Notes under the pieces: model-generated | The model's database searches: none | What the model saw: the letters and a program-made list of their open reading frames with translations, nothing else | What the model was told of the DNA's origin: nothing | NCBI GenBank assembly: GCA_032622095.1 | Contig: CP136063.1 | Coordinates: 79,339,980 to 79,403,979 of the forward strand | DNA: 64,000 bases | Source of the DNA: Siphonodentalium dalli | Taxonomy: Eukaryota > Mollusca > Scaphopoda > Gadilida > Siphonodentaliidae | Direction: 5' to 3' | Made by a program: the position numbers and the translations under genes | Shown: positions 1 through 12,010 of the stretch, piece by piece | Layout: every line of letters starts with the position of its first letter | Numbering within the stretch: position 1 is the stretch's first letter

Positions 1-180
1 TCCTACGTTGATATATCGACGTTATTTAACGTTATTTGCACTTATTTTACCTTATTAGACTGACCACAAGAAAGTTTGACGTCCCTATGTGTATGTGACG
101 TTATTTGACCTTATCTGACCTTATCAGACTGACCACAATGTGTCTACGTTGTTATTTGACGTTATTCGTACTTATTGGGC
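1..180. repeat. Degenerate short tandem repeat at the window edge
   Basis: The words GACGTTATTTGA, ACCTTATCTGACC and CAGACTGACCACAA recur two or three times with a spacing of about 85-100 bases. The array probably continues to the left. Confidence 0.6.
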
Positions 181-802
181 GAACAATATCAACGTCTGAC
201 GTGGATCAACTGGCGTGGGCTGACCATAGCTAGTGACGAATCCAGTGTTGGATCAAGTATACTATCGACATTCTCGAAATGGCAGCCGATAGTCTAGCGT
301 TTATCACAGGGGTAACTCATAGGAGCAATCATTTTCGGGTATGTGCTGATTAGAATTTTTTTTTAGTTTTTTATTCTGAGTGAAGTTTGCTTCGATTCCT
401 GTTTTCATGGCATCGTATGAATCCTCGCACTCGTCCCACCGTTCATCAAAATGCCACAATGACATACCGTATTTCTGGGTTCGTAAGGCGTGGAGGCTAC
501 GAGTGTTGACACGGACGTCCTGTCGTCTGGTGATTGTTTTGGTGTCAATAATAGAGTTATTGTTTATATGCATTATATTTATGATTATTCCCAGTTTAGT
601 ATTCAGAAAATAAATCCATTCCAATGTTCCTTTGTGTGGATATTCTGATATATTTGCTTTGTGAGAAGAATATCGTTATGTTCAGTGACAACTACAACTG
701 AATTGGAAATAACAGTATTAATCGTTCGTATTAACGAATAACAACTGGCGCCGAACAGATTGCTAACACAGGCACGTTTCCAAAATATTAATTTGTTTGC
801 TG
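181..802. other. Unassigned stretch
   Basis: No repeat or coding evidence was recognised. Overlapping open frames on both strands (304-624 minus, 380-613 plus) have no recognisable domain and look like chance. Confidence 0.5.
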
Positions 803-998
803 TTAAAGATACGGGCGGCGTTGGTGGTGGGTATGCTGTTAAAATATTCAGCTCCGTCAAAAACCGCCATAAACAGAAAGATTAGTAAAATATAGACAGA
901 CTTTGTTCTTATACCAATCAGAAATATGGCATAAACAGTATGTTATTGCGAAATGTTTTCCTTTGTTGTGTAAACTAAAGCAAAAAACGTTACAGAAC
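803..998 (+). mobile_element. TTAA MITE family A, left part of a split copy
   Basis: The copy starts at TTAA with the left end of family A (AGATACGGGCGGCG...) and runs until interrupted by the element at 999-2592. The right part resumes at 2593. It matches the copy at 57790-58318 closely, and together they form a subfamily whose left end differs from that of the other copies. Confidence 0.88.
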
Positions 999-2592
999 CA
1001 GGGGGGTAGTAATAAAATTGCAGGAAGGTGTGCCGTTTTTTTGCATCTGACATTTCGGGGACTCACCACCCCAAACCTGAAAAAAAAAATTTTAGTCCCA
1101 ATTTTTTTACACCCACCCCCCAAATTTCACTAAAATTGGTCTAAAATATCATAAAACTCTACTGATATCACTCTTATGACTGGGAATTATCTCAATTAGT
1201 TCAAATAACAGTTTAGCCTGTTTTGGAAGCTGTTTTAATTGAAAAAAAATATTGATAAAATGCTGATCATCTGTAAACCTAGGTCGTTGTGCAGAATACA
1301 CAAAATTTCATAATTTCTAACTATTTCCTGATTAGTCTGCCAACCAGCCCATTATCTAACATATTCCATACCACTTACGTTAGTCTTCTGGGGCAACTTA
1401 CTTCTATTATACTAAACTATATTCAGCATCGGAGATACCTGTGACCCCCTTTGTTGGACTTCGCACACATTTTGATCTTAGACAGAGCCTTCACTTGGCG
1501 GCGGCCCCTTTGTGCGCTTCAAGCACATTTGGTCATTGAAACATTTTGATTTATATATATTGTTTTAATAAAAAAAATATTAAATATTGAATTCCTTGCT
1601 CAATTTAACAAAACCAATTTTATTTTATTTTTTTTAATTAAACATTTTGAAAAACTAATACCATTATAACATCCACCAGGGTACCCCGAGTCACCACACC
1701 AAATTTGGTTGAACTCGGTCCAGGGGTCTGAGAGAAAAATCCGGACAGCTCCTACTCGTTTATATATATATATATGACAAGCAGTCACAGCACTATACCA
1801 GACTTGGATACTTTCGGTCTTGTGAGAGATCATCTGAGTTGAAAAACATGCAAATAATTCACTGATTGGCTTGATGCACTGATGACAGATATTTTCTACC
1901 CATTGATAGTCACATTAATGTTTGAGACAGTTTCTCGCTCTTTTTCCATGCACATAATGATCTAGGCATTAGTTGCATCAGGACAAGTTTACTTATATAT
2001 GCAAACTTATGTCATTGTACAGGATACACACAATTCCATAATTTCTAACCATTTCCCGATTAGTCTGTCAACCAGCCCATTATCTAGCATTATGCCTTAA
2101 CACTTTTGTTACTGTGCCAGACTTGGATATTTTAGGTGTTGTTGAGAGTAACAGATTATATGAGTTGATAGACATGCAAATATTTCACTGATTAGCTTGA
2201 TGCAATGATGAACAGTGTGATGACAGTTATATTCCAGCCATTGATAGTCACATTAATGTTTGAGGCAGTTGCTCTTTATCCATACACACAACGATCTTGG
2301 CTTTAGTTACATCAAGATAAGTTTATATACCCACCGCTCCATATGCAACATGCCATATAGCTTAATGTCATCTCTACTAAGACCCAGATGAGGTCCTAGT
2401 AACATAAATATGGTGTTTTTGCAGTTATAAATTCTTATATGTTTTAAACTGTTACAAATGTCATATAAGGGCACAAAAGGTCTTTAGTAAAAAATTTGCA
2501 CAGGGTGTCAAAAACGCGTTTTTTGCCCCTCGGGCCACCTACCACCCCGGCATACATTCCTAAAATGTTTTACTACCCCCCCCCCCCCCCTG
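999..2592. mobile_element. Non-autonomous DNA element with poly-G ends, inserted in a MITE
   Basis: The ends are inverted (CAGGGGGGTAGTA on the left, TACTACC...CCTG on the right), and the 7-mer ACAGAAC flanks both sides (992-998 and 2593-2599) as a target-site duplication. Termini beginning CAGGG suit the hAT or P superfamily, but a 7-bp duplication does not settle which. No transposase is present. Inside, two segments are duplicated in direct order: about 1305-1365 with 2030-2095, and about 1800-1940 with 2110-2270. The subterminal sequence resembles that of 47020-48136. Confidence 0.8.
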
Positions 2593-2933
2593 ACAGAACC
2601 TGGCTTTTGTTTAGATCCGGATATGGTAAACATAAAGAGCGTTATTTGTTACTGGTTTCCTGATATGGAAATCAAAAAGAGCGTTTATATCATTTGTGTG
2701 TGATTAATCAATAGAATTGCGCTGTGTTTTGTAAACAGAAGCAAAACTTCTGTAACACGAGAAGGTTCTTGTTTACGTACACCATCGTACGTCTTGACGA
2801 CAATTATATACTATTTACGCGCTGATTATGTTTGGCATATGAACAAAACTATATATATTTTAATATTCCTTCCGTTGATGGCGATTTGAACAAATATGAA
2901 CATTTCTGCAACGAACGCCGCCCGTGCCTTTAA
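2593..2933 (+). mobile_element. TTAA MITE family A, right part of the split copy
   Basis: It continues the element of 803-998 after the 7-base target duplication and ends with ...CCGTGCCT then TTAA. Sequence matches 57,980-58,318. Confidence 0.88.
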
Positions 2934-4400
2934 AAGTGTTATCCGGGAAGATATATATCGAGTATCTTTAAATATGTGGTATCTCTTCGCTGCAGGCAAT
3001 AATACATGTATATAAATTATTATGCAACAATGTTTGTTCGTGGCATTATTAAACGCATGGAACCATATGGCGACACGCCTATTTGTCTTGTATTGTTTTT
3101 AAATGACCGAAGCTTACCAGACAAAACAAAGAATATAGCTGAACAGTTCGATGTTCTGAAAATTAATTTCCATGTCTCAGTTAGTGGAGTAAATTGGGAT
3201 AAAAATTTAGTGGCATATGCTTAATTCTGCTGACTAGTATCTCTGATTCAAAGTTCATCCCATTGAATTCGCTCGGAAGTGACGTGGGATTTTAATAATC
3301 GGTAACCTATAACGATGATTCATTCTCATTAGACACTGAGAAGTCAGAAACAACCCGTTAATTCTAAACTAATTAATGGCAATGCATTAGCGCGTACAAT
3401 GAAAAAAATGTAGATTAAAAAATATTCAATTTTAACATTTGGAGACAAACGTATACATGTACAATGTAGCAATAGCAGTGCATAGCAATGCAACGTATTC
3501 ACTTTAGTTATTCTTTAGAAATATGGTGTCGATTTCTGGTTCAAAACACAGGTATGTTGGTAAGAAACGAGTAAAAAAAAAAAAAACTGTAAGAACGAGG
3601 GCACCGCTTTAACAAACACATCGCGTGTGAAGCATTATAAATTATCAATGCATTTCTTAAAGTGGCGTGCTCGTTTTTTTATTTTAATTTTTTCTTTATA
3701 TTTAACTCGTTTTCTTAAGGCCAATGCCCTGTGGTTGTTGTTGTTTTACCCGGGTAAAAAACGCATATTTCCATCAGAAAAACAATCTGGACATTTAGCA
3801 ATGGGTATTTCAACCGAGACAATATGTACCTTCACTATAAATTACAAAGATTTGTTGCTACTCATAAAATTATCGACAACAATTATTTAAATCCATAATT
3901 TAGCTTTTTTGTATGATTCTAACACAATGACAAGGACATCTTTACTGCCAAAATAATGTACATCTTTCCAAATAGCTTCAGGGTGACATGGACAACTGAA
4001 CACGGTTGTGTTTATATCCATATTTAGTCAAGTATTTCCTCAGACTGTAAACCTTTCCAAATAATCAATTCAAATCATCAGAAAAAGGCACGATAATAAT
4101 GGGCCAGTGAATTTGTTATCAACGATTGATAATCCATCTACATAATATGTGATTCATTATTCTTCATGGATATAGATTTGCAGTCATTTTAGCGATGTTA
4201 GCATGTACGAAATATGCGTGAAAGGAAATTGTGACAATCGCCGTCTTCATGATACGCGGATGATCAGGATGAATACGTAACTACACAATGATGTGCGTGT
4301 TTTCGTTGTTCGTGTTCCGCTTATCAAAATATGTCGATGCACATATGAACTACTGCTGTGACTTATTGAGATGATGGAAATTTGCTATATGCTTCCAACT
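2934..4400. other. Unassigned AT-rich stretch with one possible protein relic
   Basis: It contains the VWA-like frame at 3036-3224, annotated separately. The remainder shows no recognised repeat; the 87-codon plus-strand frame at 3627-3890 is low in complexity. Confidence 0.5.
3036..3224 (+). pseudogene. Possible von Willebrand factor A-like fragment
   Basis: An open frame of about 62 codons ending in TAA. Its pattern (CLVLFLNDRSLPDKT..., then an A-helix, NFHVSVSG, then NLVAYA) resembles the second half of a VWA domain, where a hydrophobic strand ends in 'TDG-x-S', followed by a helix, a 'VGV' strand and 'L-x-x-IA'. The usual Asp-Gly is replaced by Asp-Arg. No neighbouring exon was found. 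It is a relic or a chance resemblance. Confidence 0.25.
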
Positions 4401-4404
4401 ATTC

Positions 4405-5143
4405 CCATCATCATCATTCAAATTTTATTAGGAACGAGTCAGCTGACTCTTTGTTCCCATATTTACATGAATATTACATAATAATACACAAATACTAAAT
4501 ATAACATTCTACAATTTGTCCTTCCAAACGGAAGGTATTTTTTTATGTTTCTTATTTCTGTTCTTTAGTTCAGTCCGTAGTTTGTAAAATGTTCCCATTC
4601 CGATTCGTGTGTGGTCTTTGTTGACATACTTTTAATTGACCTGGTTGTCTACAGTTATCTCTATTGTATCTTACCGCATCACTGATCATTTGATCGCGTA
4701 TATGTCTTGACTTTAACAGAAGTTTAACTGGTCGATTTTTGTTTTTTACTGTAGTACCTATTCTGTAAAATGACAGATCATCTTCATTTTCCGTACTATT
4801 TTTTAAATGGTTTTCAAACTTTGCGAGAATTATCAGAATCACCATATGCCAAAACGACAATGTAGACTTTGTTCTCGCTAATGTTTTCTAACTCGTCGTC
4901 CGTATGTATTGGTGTTTGTAGTTTATCCGTAGTCGATGTTTCTAGTAATGTAAAATATATATGTTTACACCGTGTAATATACTCACCTATGTTTACGCAT
5001 TCTACTCCCTTCGATTTATACCCAATGAAGAAAAATGTTGTGGATGCCAGAAGTAAATATGTCCACATCTCCTGTCTGTTGTCAACCACCAACCGGAGGT
5101 AATCGTATTGCTGTTGTAACAGGGATGTACTATTACAGAACAA
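4405..5143 (-). pseudogene. LINE ORF1-like fragment with its own 3' tail
   Basis: The minus-strand frame 4860-4570 contains YRIGTTVKNKNRPVKLLL and a following helix, resembling the RNA-binding part of LINE ORF1 proteins ('RIG...RPV+V-x-[LF]'). An overlapping frame upstream (5143-4814) ends a few residues earlier, which suggests a frameshift. Past the stop, AT-rich sequence leads to AATAAAATTTGAATGATG at about 4405-4425, a poly(A)-signal-like stretch with a GAT repeat tail typical of LINE 3' ends. No reverse transcriptase lies between, so this may be an internally deleted copy. Confidence 0.45.
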
Positions 5144-5149
5144 TCAATC

Positions 5150-5580
5150 ACGGTGGGCTCTGTTATCAAGACTGTATACCATGCCACAATGACACGCATC
5201 AATATTCACAACACCTCATGAGTATATTGGAACCCTGGACTATTGTGGTCTTGGGCAATTAGGATAAGATTATCTTGTGGAACCTTGAACAATAGGGACA
5301 TCGCGCCAAGTCGATCGTTGTGATTTTAATTAAAGACACATAATTAGTTGGATTTCAATTTAATTCGATGTTTTAAATAGTATCAATCAAGTTAGCGGGA
5401 GAGAAAGGCCCAATGCAATTGGGTATATGTACTGTTAGGGGCTAATAACACAGTAAGCATAATAATACGGTTGAGAATATGGGACACTGCATTGTGTTCT
5501 AAATATATGAACATTGATGGTCACTAATCGGTTTTATTACCAGAATATCTTAAAGAGATGAGCGCACATAGTTATATTCC
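5150..5580. other. Unassigned stretch
   Basis: No recognised repeat, RNA gene or coding evidence. Confidence 0.5.
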
Positions 5581-5589
5581 TATAACAAG

Positions 5590-7400
5590 TGCCACCGAGC
5601 TAATCTAATATATATTTGAGGAAAGTTTGTCTGTGTGTCTGTGTGGCCGCGACGGACTCGAAAACGGCTGAACCGATTTCGACGAAACTTGGTACGGACA
5701 CGTAATTCGACCCGAGGACTAACATGGGCCCATCCATTTTCCCGTGCGGCGTGACCTTGACCACTCCCCAGTGCTAGAGTACTTGCCACGGCGTGGTTGT
5801 GACCCGATGCAGGAAGGACAACTCTATATTTCACACAAAGTAAACAGCACAACGTCGTCGAACGTAATGTGCAGGCTATTAAGAATCGTGTATCTACTTG
5901 AGTGAAAATACGGCATTTGCCGGCTCCCTCCCAAAATATAGCATTTACAATTTCTGCCGGCTCCCTCCCAAAATATAGCATTTACAATTTCTGATATATA
6001 CATTTTTGTTACAGCTGATATTCTTAAGTCTATTTTGGATACATTTATATTTTTATGCTATTATTTTCCACACCATACTTAGTGCGAAGTCGTGTAGAGT
6101 TAGGTACCGGGTAAAAGTTCGCTAAATATCATCGTTATGGTCTGGAATCTCATCCAAGTATAAAGTGGAGCGAATCCATTGTCTAACTCTCGAATCAAAT
6201 CCATTTACCTGAGATGGCTTCCAGAATGGCCGAAATTTTGGTTAAAGCCGTGTAACAGATCTAAGCTGTTTCTTGGCTACACGTTTGGTTTATTTACTTG
6301 AAATTGGTTAACTGGATTCTTTTTAAGCTTGATAATTAATGAGCGTGTGTATATGAGGCGTCGCTATCAAAGAGCGTTTATCTACTTGAGTGGAAATCAA
6401 ATCGGGTAAAACTGGCGGATTTTTACGGACGAAATTTGATACATAGGGTCACCTTGACCTTCGAGTGACCTTGAAGTCATATCTCGGGATCCGCTCAGCC
6501 GATTTCCACCGAATTTGGTGAAATCGGGTAGTTTGGGATGCCCGTGCGGCGTGACATTGACCCTTCAAATGACCTTGAACCCGTATCTCGGTATCCGCTG
6601 GGCCGATTTCCACCATTTTCGGGGTGTTGGTGTAGATGGGGACGCCAATAAATTTCGTCCCACCGAGATGCCCGTGCGGCGTGACATTGACCTTCGAACG
6701 ACCTTGACTCTCAATCACAGGATCCGATGGGACGATCGGGATGAAATTTCGTAGGTGGGGACAATTCGGGTAGCCAAACATTTTCAACATGACCTTGAGC
6801 TTTCAAGTGACCTTGAACCTGGATCTCGGTATCCGCTAGGCCGATTTCCACCATTTTGGGGTGTTGGTGTAGATGGGGATGCCAATAAATTTCGTCCCAC
6901 CAGATGCCCGTGCGGCGTGACCTTGACCTTCAAATGGCATTGACTCTGTATCTCGGAATCCGATGGCACGATTGGGATGAAATTTCGTAGGTAGGGATAG
7001 TTCGAGTAGCCAAATATTTTCAACATGACCTTGAACCCGTATCTCGGGATCCGCTAGGCCGATTTCCACCATTTTTGTGGTGTTGGTGTAGATGGGGATG
7101 CCAATAACTTTCGTCCCACCCAGCGTTACCTTGACCTTTGAAATGACCTTGCGCCTGTATCTCGGTATCCGCTGGGCCGATTTCCACCATTTTTGGGGTG
7201 TTGGTGTAAAAAACAACACAACGACTCTCCCCGTTAGGATGGGTACCCAGCTAGTCTAATATATATTTTGGGACCCTGACCTGACCTTGACCTTCAAAAT
7301 GGTCAATTCAAGGTAAAATCGCGCCTTTCGACGGATTTCGATGTTAGATCCGGATGAAAGCAGAGGAGAAACAGCCTGGACTAAGTTGGGCCCACCAGCT
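5590..7400. repeat. Complex repeat containing a dimeric tandem array
   Basis: It begins near AGCTAATCTAATATATATTT (about 5598) and has a closely similar word at about 7250, suggesting related ends. It is GC-richer than its surroundings. It contains phrases such as GCTGAACCGATTTCGACGAA and many copies of 'CCCGTGCGGCGTGACCTTGA'. A 37-base unit is perfectly duplicated at 5919-5955 and 5956-5992. The long minus-strand frames here are translated repeats. Confidence 0.8.
6430..7215. repeat. Tandem array with alternating A and B units
   Basis: A-type units (GGGCCGATTTCCACCATTTT..., then GGTGTTGGTGTAGATGGGGA) lie at about 6585-6680, 6815-6915 and 7038-7130, with another from 7150. B-type units (GATGAAATTTCGTAGGT..., then CAAATATTTTCAACATGACC) lie at about 6700-6790 and 6935-7030. 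The A-B pair repeats with a period of about 230-240 bases, a higher-order repeat. Confidence 0.8.
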
Positions 7401-8422
7401 GGTATGTGTATATTTTAAGACTATACTATAAGACAGGCAGAACAGGCAGCTATTTAAATCCGAGGTACATTATTATGGGATAACTTCCACGAAGATTAGA
7501 AAGTTATAACATATCAAGTCAATTTCTGGAAACCAACAAAACTATATTTTAGTGGAACGTATTGCTGAAAGTCATAATCATGTTGTGATTAGATTTAACC
7601 TTAATTTAGCATTGCACTTCTAAATTTGTATTTCAAAGCACATTTAACATATACTGCTGAACCAATGTCTCCACCCATTCTGATACATAGAGGATATCTG
7701 GATTTTTTGGTTGGGTATGGGTATTATTTCAAGAGTGATGTCAAAAAATATCTCCACGAGTGGCTCTACCACGAGTGGAAATTCATTTTCTGTTGTCATC
7801 GCGAATGAGATAATTACCACATCCAACCAAAAAGAGTAGATGTTCTATTTATTATATGCTCCGCTCATTGGGCCCATGGCCAACTCGAAAGAAGAGTAAA
7901 GAGTGCAAATTTGTATACCCAAGCACATCCATGGTAATGACCTTGTGCATATAAAAATAGTTCCATATTTCAGATAGTTTGGTTGATGGATAGAGGGTCT
8001 ATATATAGTGTGTTTGTCAAAATTATTTAATTGATCACATATTACATTTTCTTAACCTTAACACTCAGCGATTCTTAGCAGTCTTCCATCAAGAAGAACC
8101 AAATCACTTTTCATTTTAGCGCGGATCGATATCTCACTGGACAGACAACGGTTTTTACCTGATGCTAAAATACTACTATTTAATAGCTTAGCATATAATA
8201 AATATGTATATATAAATGGATAAGATTAGCTATGTGATGATCTGATTGATTGGCGTTTAATGTCGCTTTTAGCAACTAAGGACATATCACGACATTACCC
8301 GTTTTAATGGTGGAGGTAATCCGCACTCTTACGACTAACAGTAATTTTAATGGCTCAGAAATTCGTCGACTATGTGCGGCAAACCACCGGCCATCGGAAG
8401 TAACTGGCAACTCCACCAGCAG
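7400..8422. other. Unassigned stretch
   Basis: No recognised element. Short overlapping frames at 7626-7826 on both strands have no domain. Confidence 0.5.
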
Positions 8423-8493
8423 AACCAAATAATCACATTGTGTGCTTATTTCACATTATAGGTTGATTATGTGCATATTTGCGAGAGGATATG
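8423..8493 (+). repeat. Partial copy of the foldback-headed repeat (tail only)
   Basis: It matches the last 70 or so bases of the copies ending at 25418 and 36194 (AATCACATT..., then CGAGAGGATATGTT). The foldback head is absent. Confidence 0.7.
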
Positions 8494-8519
8494 TTCAGAA
8501 ATTTCAAACGGTTTAATAC

Positions 8520-8660
8520 AATTGACAACAATGGTGTACATTGTAATAGTTGCATTTTCGAATTAATTGTTGTTTACCAATTTATTTTCTGTCTAGAGTT
8601 TCGGCAAGCGTTGTCGTGGTTCGACAGGAGCACATTACCAATAAGTACACATGTATTATG
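8520..8660. repeat. Dispersed repeat shared with the iGluR 3' region
   Basis: About 120 bases match 15975-16130: GTTGCAT..., ATTGTTGTTTA, CAATTTATTTTCTGTC, TTTCGGCAA and TCGACAGGA recur in order. Confidence 0.75.
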
Positions 8661-9162
8661 TTAAAGACACGGTTGGCCTTGGCGGTGGGTATCCTGTGAA
8701 AATATCTCCACCCGTCAAAAACCGCCACAAACAGAAAGAACATAAAAATGTAGATAGAAATTGTCCGTATACAAATAAGTAAAATCGCATAAACAGTATG
8801 TTATGGTCATATGTTTGACCATTGTTATGTAAACAAAAGCATAAAAAGTAACTTTTCTGGTGTTTGTTTATATTATGATGGTACACATAAAGAGCGTTCT
8901 TTGTTGGTGAATACCTGATATGGAACTAATAAAGAGCGTTTATGCTATTTGTGTGTGATTAGCCAGTAGCATTGTGTTGTCTTCTGTAACACAATCAGGC
9001 TCTTGCTTAGGTAAAATATAGTAGGTCTTTGTGATAACATGCTGTTTACGCGATGGTCATGGTATATATGAACGGAACTGTATGCGTTTTAATGTTATTC
9101 TGTTTACGGTGTTTGGAACAAATATGAATATTTTCGACAATTAAGGCCGCACGTGCCTTTAA
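8661..9162 (+). mobile_element. TTAA MITE family A, complete copy
   Basis: 502 bases from TTAA to TTAA. The left end is AGACACGGTTGGCCTTGGCG; the right end is GGCCGCACGTGCCT, so the two ends are imperfect inverted repeats. No coding capacity. TTAA duplication with AGG-type ends points to the Kolobok or piggyBac groups; neither is proven. Confidence 0.92.
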
Positions 9163-9684
9163 TATGTTATCAAATAAGGACTTAGTTTGACTTGCTACAA
9201 TCAATTAAACTTGTCAAATGAGCATGTACTTTTCATTAGAGACTGGGACAGTGTGCGTCGTGAAGCCATCACAGATAAATGCATACCATTGGCAGCTAAA
9301 ATAATAGTTTAAATTCGAGGCCACAGGTGTATTTGACGGATTCGTCATCGTCAGTTCGGAGGTCGAATAATAGCGCCTCTATTTTCTTCGTATACAAGAG
9401 AAATGATAGCATTGTGCCTTGTCTCCTCCCTTCGTATGCAAACTGAATTGCTACGCTGCGAACATCGAAACGGAATTAAGTCTGAAAGTTAGTAGGGGCA
9501 GCTTTAACATGTGGCATTTGTTTCGACGAAGTCTCTTGAAGCATTTATATAGTAGAGTATTTATGCATACAGTTGTGGCTTTCTGTGAATCTCTTCGACA
9601 GGCGATGAGTTTGCTATAGTACTCTTTGTATACGATAACCATTACATGTCATCATACTACTTACTCCCCATTCGGAATGCATGT
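9163..9684. other. Unassigned stretch
   Basis: No recognised element. Part may be the decayed continuation of the DNA polymerase relic to the right, but no motif could be read. Confidence 0.4.
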
Positions 9685-10264
9685 TACAAGGCATTAATAC
9701 TAGTTAGTATCGACATATTTTATCCGAAGTTTTATCAAATGCGTTGGTGTAACTGTTTTAGAATTTATCAATGTAATCCCTGTATACTTTGTCAGACCAT
9801 TGAGTCCAATGCCAAACTTGATATTCTACTAAAATTTGGTAGCCAAGTTCAAATGCTTTGAATAAATCTACGTGTCCAAACTCCAACTAATGCACGCTGT
9901 TCCATTTTATGATCACACTTGTCGCTTTCATTTTCTGCACGTTTTACATGTGTATAACATTTTATTTTATATCTACTATCTGTGCCTGACTTAGAATTGT
10001 GGGGTGACCAAGAAAGTATATATTCTATTTCCTGTTTAGAATGTGGTTCTATCTCATGACTTAGTTTAATAGCATTAGTCCTACCACAAACTTCCGTTGT
10101 TTAATTGGGGCTTGTATTAGATATAATTGATCCAAAGTCTGCTTGAAACTTTTATCTTTCCATTTTTTGTCCAAGTCATGTTCCCAGATGCTAATTAATT
10201 TACATCCTAGTGGGTGTCCGTGTTTACAGTTTGTTCATACAGCATACAATATAATAACACGTTT

Positions 10265-10675
10265 GTCCATAGCCCTCAGTGCAAACGTTTTAGCGTATAC
10301 TGTTTACAATATGCATCGTAGGTAAAATATTTCTTTAAATCTAAAAGAAAGGCGGAAACTTTACGCAAAATAAATCATATCCGTCTAGCAGGGAATTCGC
10401 CTCGCCTTTAAATCGTGTGTATTCGTAACTAGTGCCACCAGCATCGCACTAAACAAATAATGTAATATTTTAGAACACACCACAAAATTCAAACTTCACT
10501 AAAAAGAGTTAATTCCAGTGTCACTGGCTATTTTACCTATGGAAAATCACAGGGAGGAGGTGTGATGATTTGGTTATGCAAAAAGCACACAATGCTATTG
10601 ACTAATCAGGGCCCCGTATCTATTTTATTCTCTCCTGTATATGTCACTCCGATACATATTTACTCCAGTTAAACC
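10265..10675 (+). repeat. Dispersed repeat family C, copy 1, inside the polymerase relic
   Basis: About 400 bases match 20925-21345 in order (AACGTTTTAGCGTATACTGTT, GTCTAGCAGGGAATTCGCC, TTTAAATC, CTTCACTA..., TATTTTATTCTCTCC). It interrupts the polymerase frame, so it is a later insertion. This copy keeps an unoccupied TTTAAA at about 10,408, where copy 3 carries a MITE. Confidence 0.85.
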
Positions 10676-11705
10676 TAGAGCATTATCTGGTAATGAGTTT
10701 GTTCTCCATGCTAGGTTACAGGTTTTACCTAATATTGTTGCTTCACGGAACCGATCTATTTGATCAGTTTGCATTATGTATAACCTTAATTTACTACAAC
10801 CACTTCTTAAAATGACCACGTCCGATTTACAATACCTTTCTATCTCTTTTTGAAATCAAAAATGTACTCACCCCTAGCTTCATACCATTTTATAAATTCT
10901 TCCCTATTTTCCTCAGACATTAATTCATGTTTATAGTACTTTTTGTCCAGGTATGGTCCTACATAGCTCTGACAATCATGAGTATTTGCCCGTTGAGGAA
11001 AATGACATTTTGCCATTTTTTCAAGTTGAAATCTTTTTTGAAATTTAGATGCCATTGGAATAAAACTCAAGGAACCAATAACCCTAATTATTGTAAGCTC
11101 AATATTTGTTTACCATTCATTATAACACTAGGCTTTGGATTTACATTATCAAGTGATGTAAGAGAAATTGACCATCGTAGCCGCTTGCGTTGTGAGCAAA
11201 ACATGTTGTACCCTTATGGTCATTGGTGAAAAACAATCATTTATAAAATATTTCTAATACAGTTTCACCTCTAAATACATGTGCTCTATTGGTGTGTACA
11301 GATTCAAATGAATTGCATATTTCATCAATGGGTTTACATATACAATCTTCGCAACACAAAAGTTAAGTACATGAACATCAGTATCTTGCTGACATTCAAA
11401 ATAAAACAAATGTGAATGGTACCTTCACTTTCTGTGATTCTTTTATTTTCATATTGCTAAATGTGACGTCTGTGATCTGGTTAAACAATTATTTACACAT
11501 CTTCTTTCCCGTGCAACTATGTCTCTTTTCCTTTCTTTTGACGATTTCCACCCAAACGTTTTACACAAGTATATCAAGTCACAAACGGATTGGCTTTGTC
11601 CCGGTGAAGTTGTCAATGATTGTCGAATGTTTTTTTTACTTCTGGATGTCCTTTTACATTCTACACAGTATATTTGTTGTTAAATAGGACCTGTTTGGCT
11701 CTCGA

Positions 11706-12010
11706 AACCAACATATCCTCTCGCAAATAGGCACATATTCGACATATAATGTGAAAAGGGTACATAATTGTGATTATTTGAGTCTGAAATAAGCTGATAA
11801 TGGGTTCAACCCGTTATTTCGTTTTATGCCGTGGGCCACAGTGAAAACACACGTTAAAGTGCGTACACCTGAACAGTCGTAAAATGGCTTATTTGTGTAT
11901 TGTCAGCACGTAACCTGCTTAGAATCGCCTCATTGTGAGTCCATAATGTGACTAACACGCTCTCATTTTCAGCACATTATCGACTCATAATGAGGCGATT
12001 CCAAACGGAT
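11706..12010 (-). mobile_element. Foldback-headed repeat, reverse copy
   Basis: Reverse-complement relative of 25121-25418 and 35897-36194. The foldback head (about 11913-12010) pairs CTGCTTAGAATCGCCTCAT with its complement around a short loop; the tail reads back to CCAACATATCCTC. It separates two pieces of the polymerase relic. Confidence 0.85.

Noticed and set aside
5580-7219. Several frames of 79-133 codons on both strands
   Set aside because: Translated units of the tandem array; their residues repeat with the DNA period.
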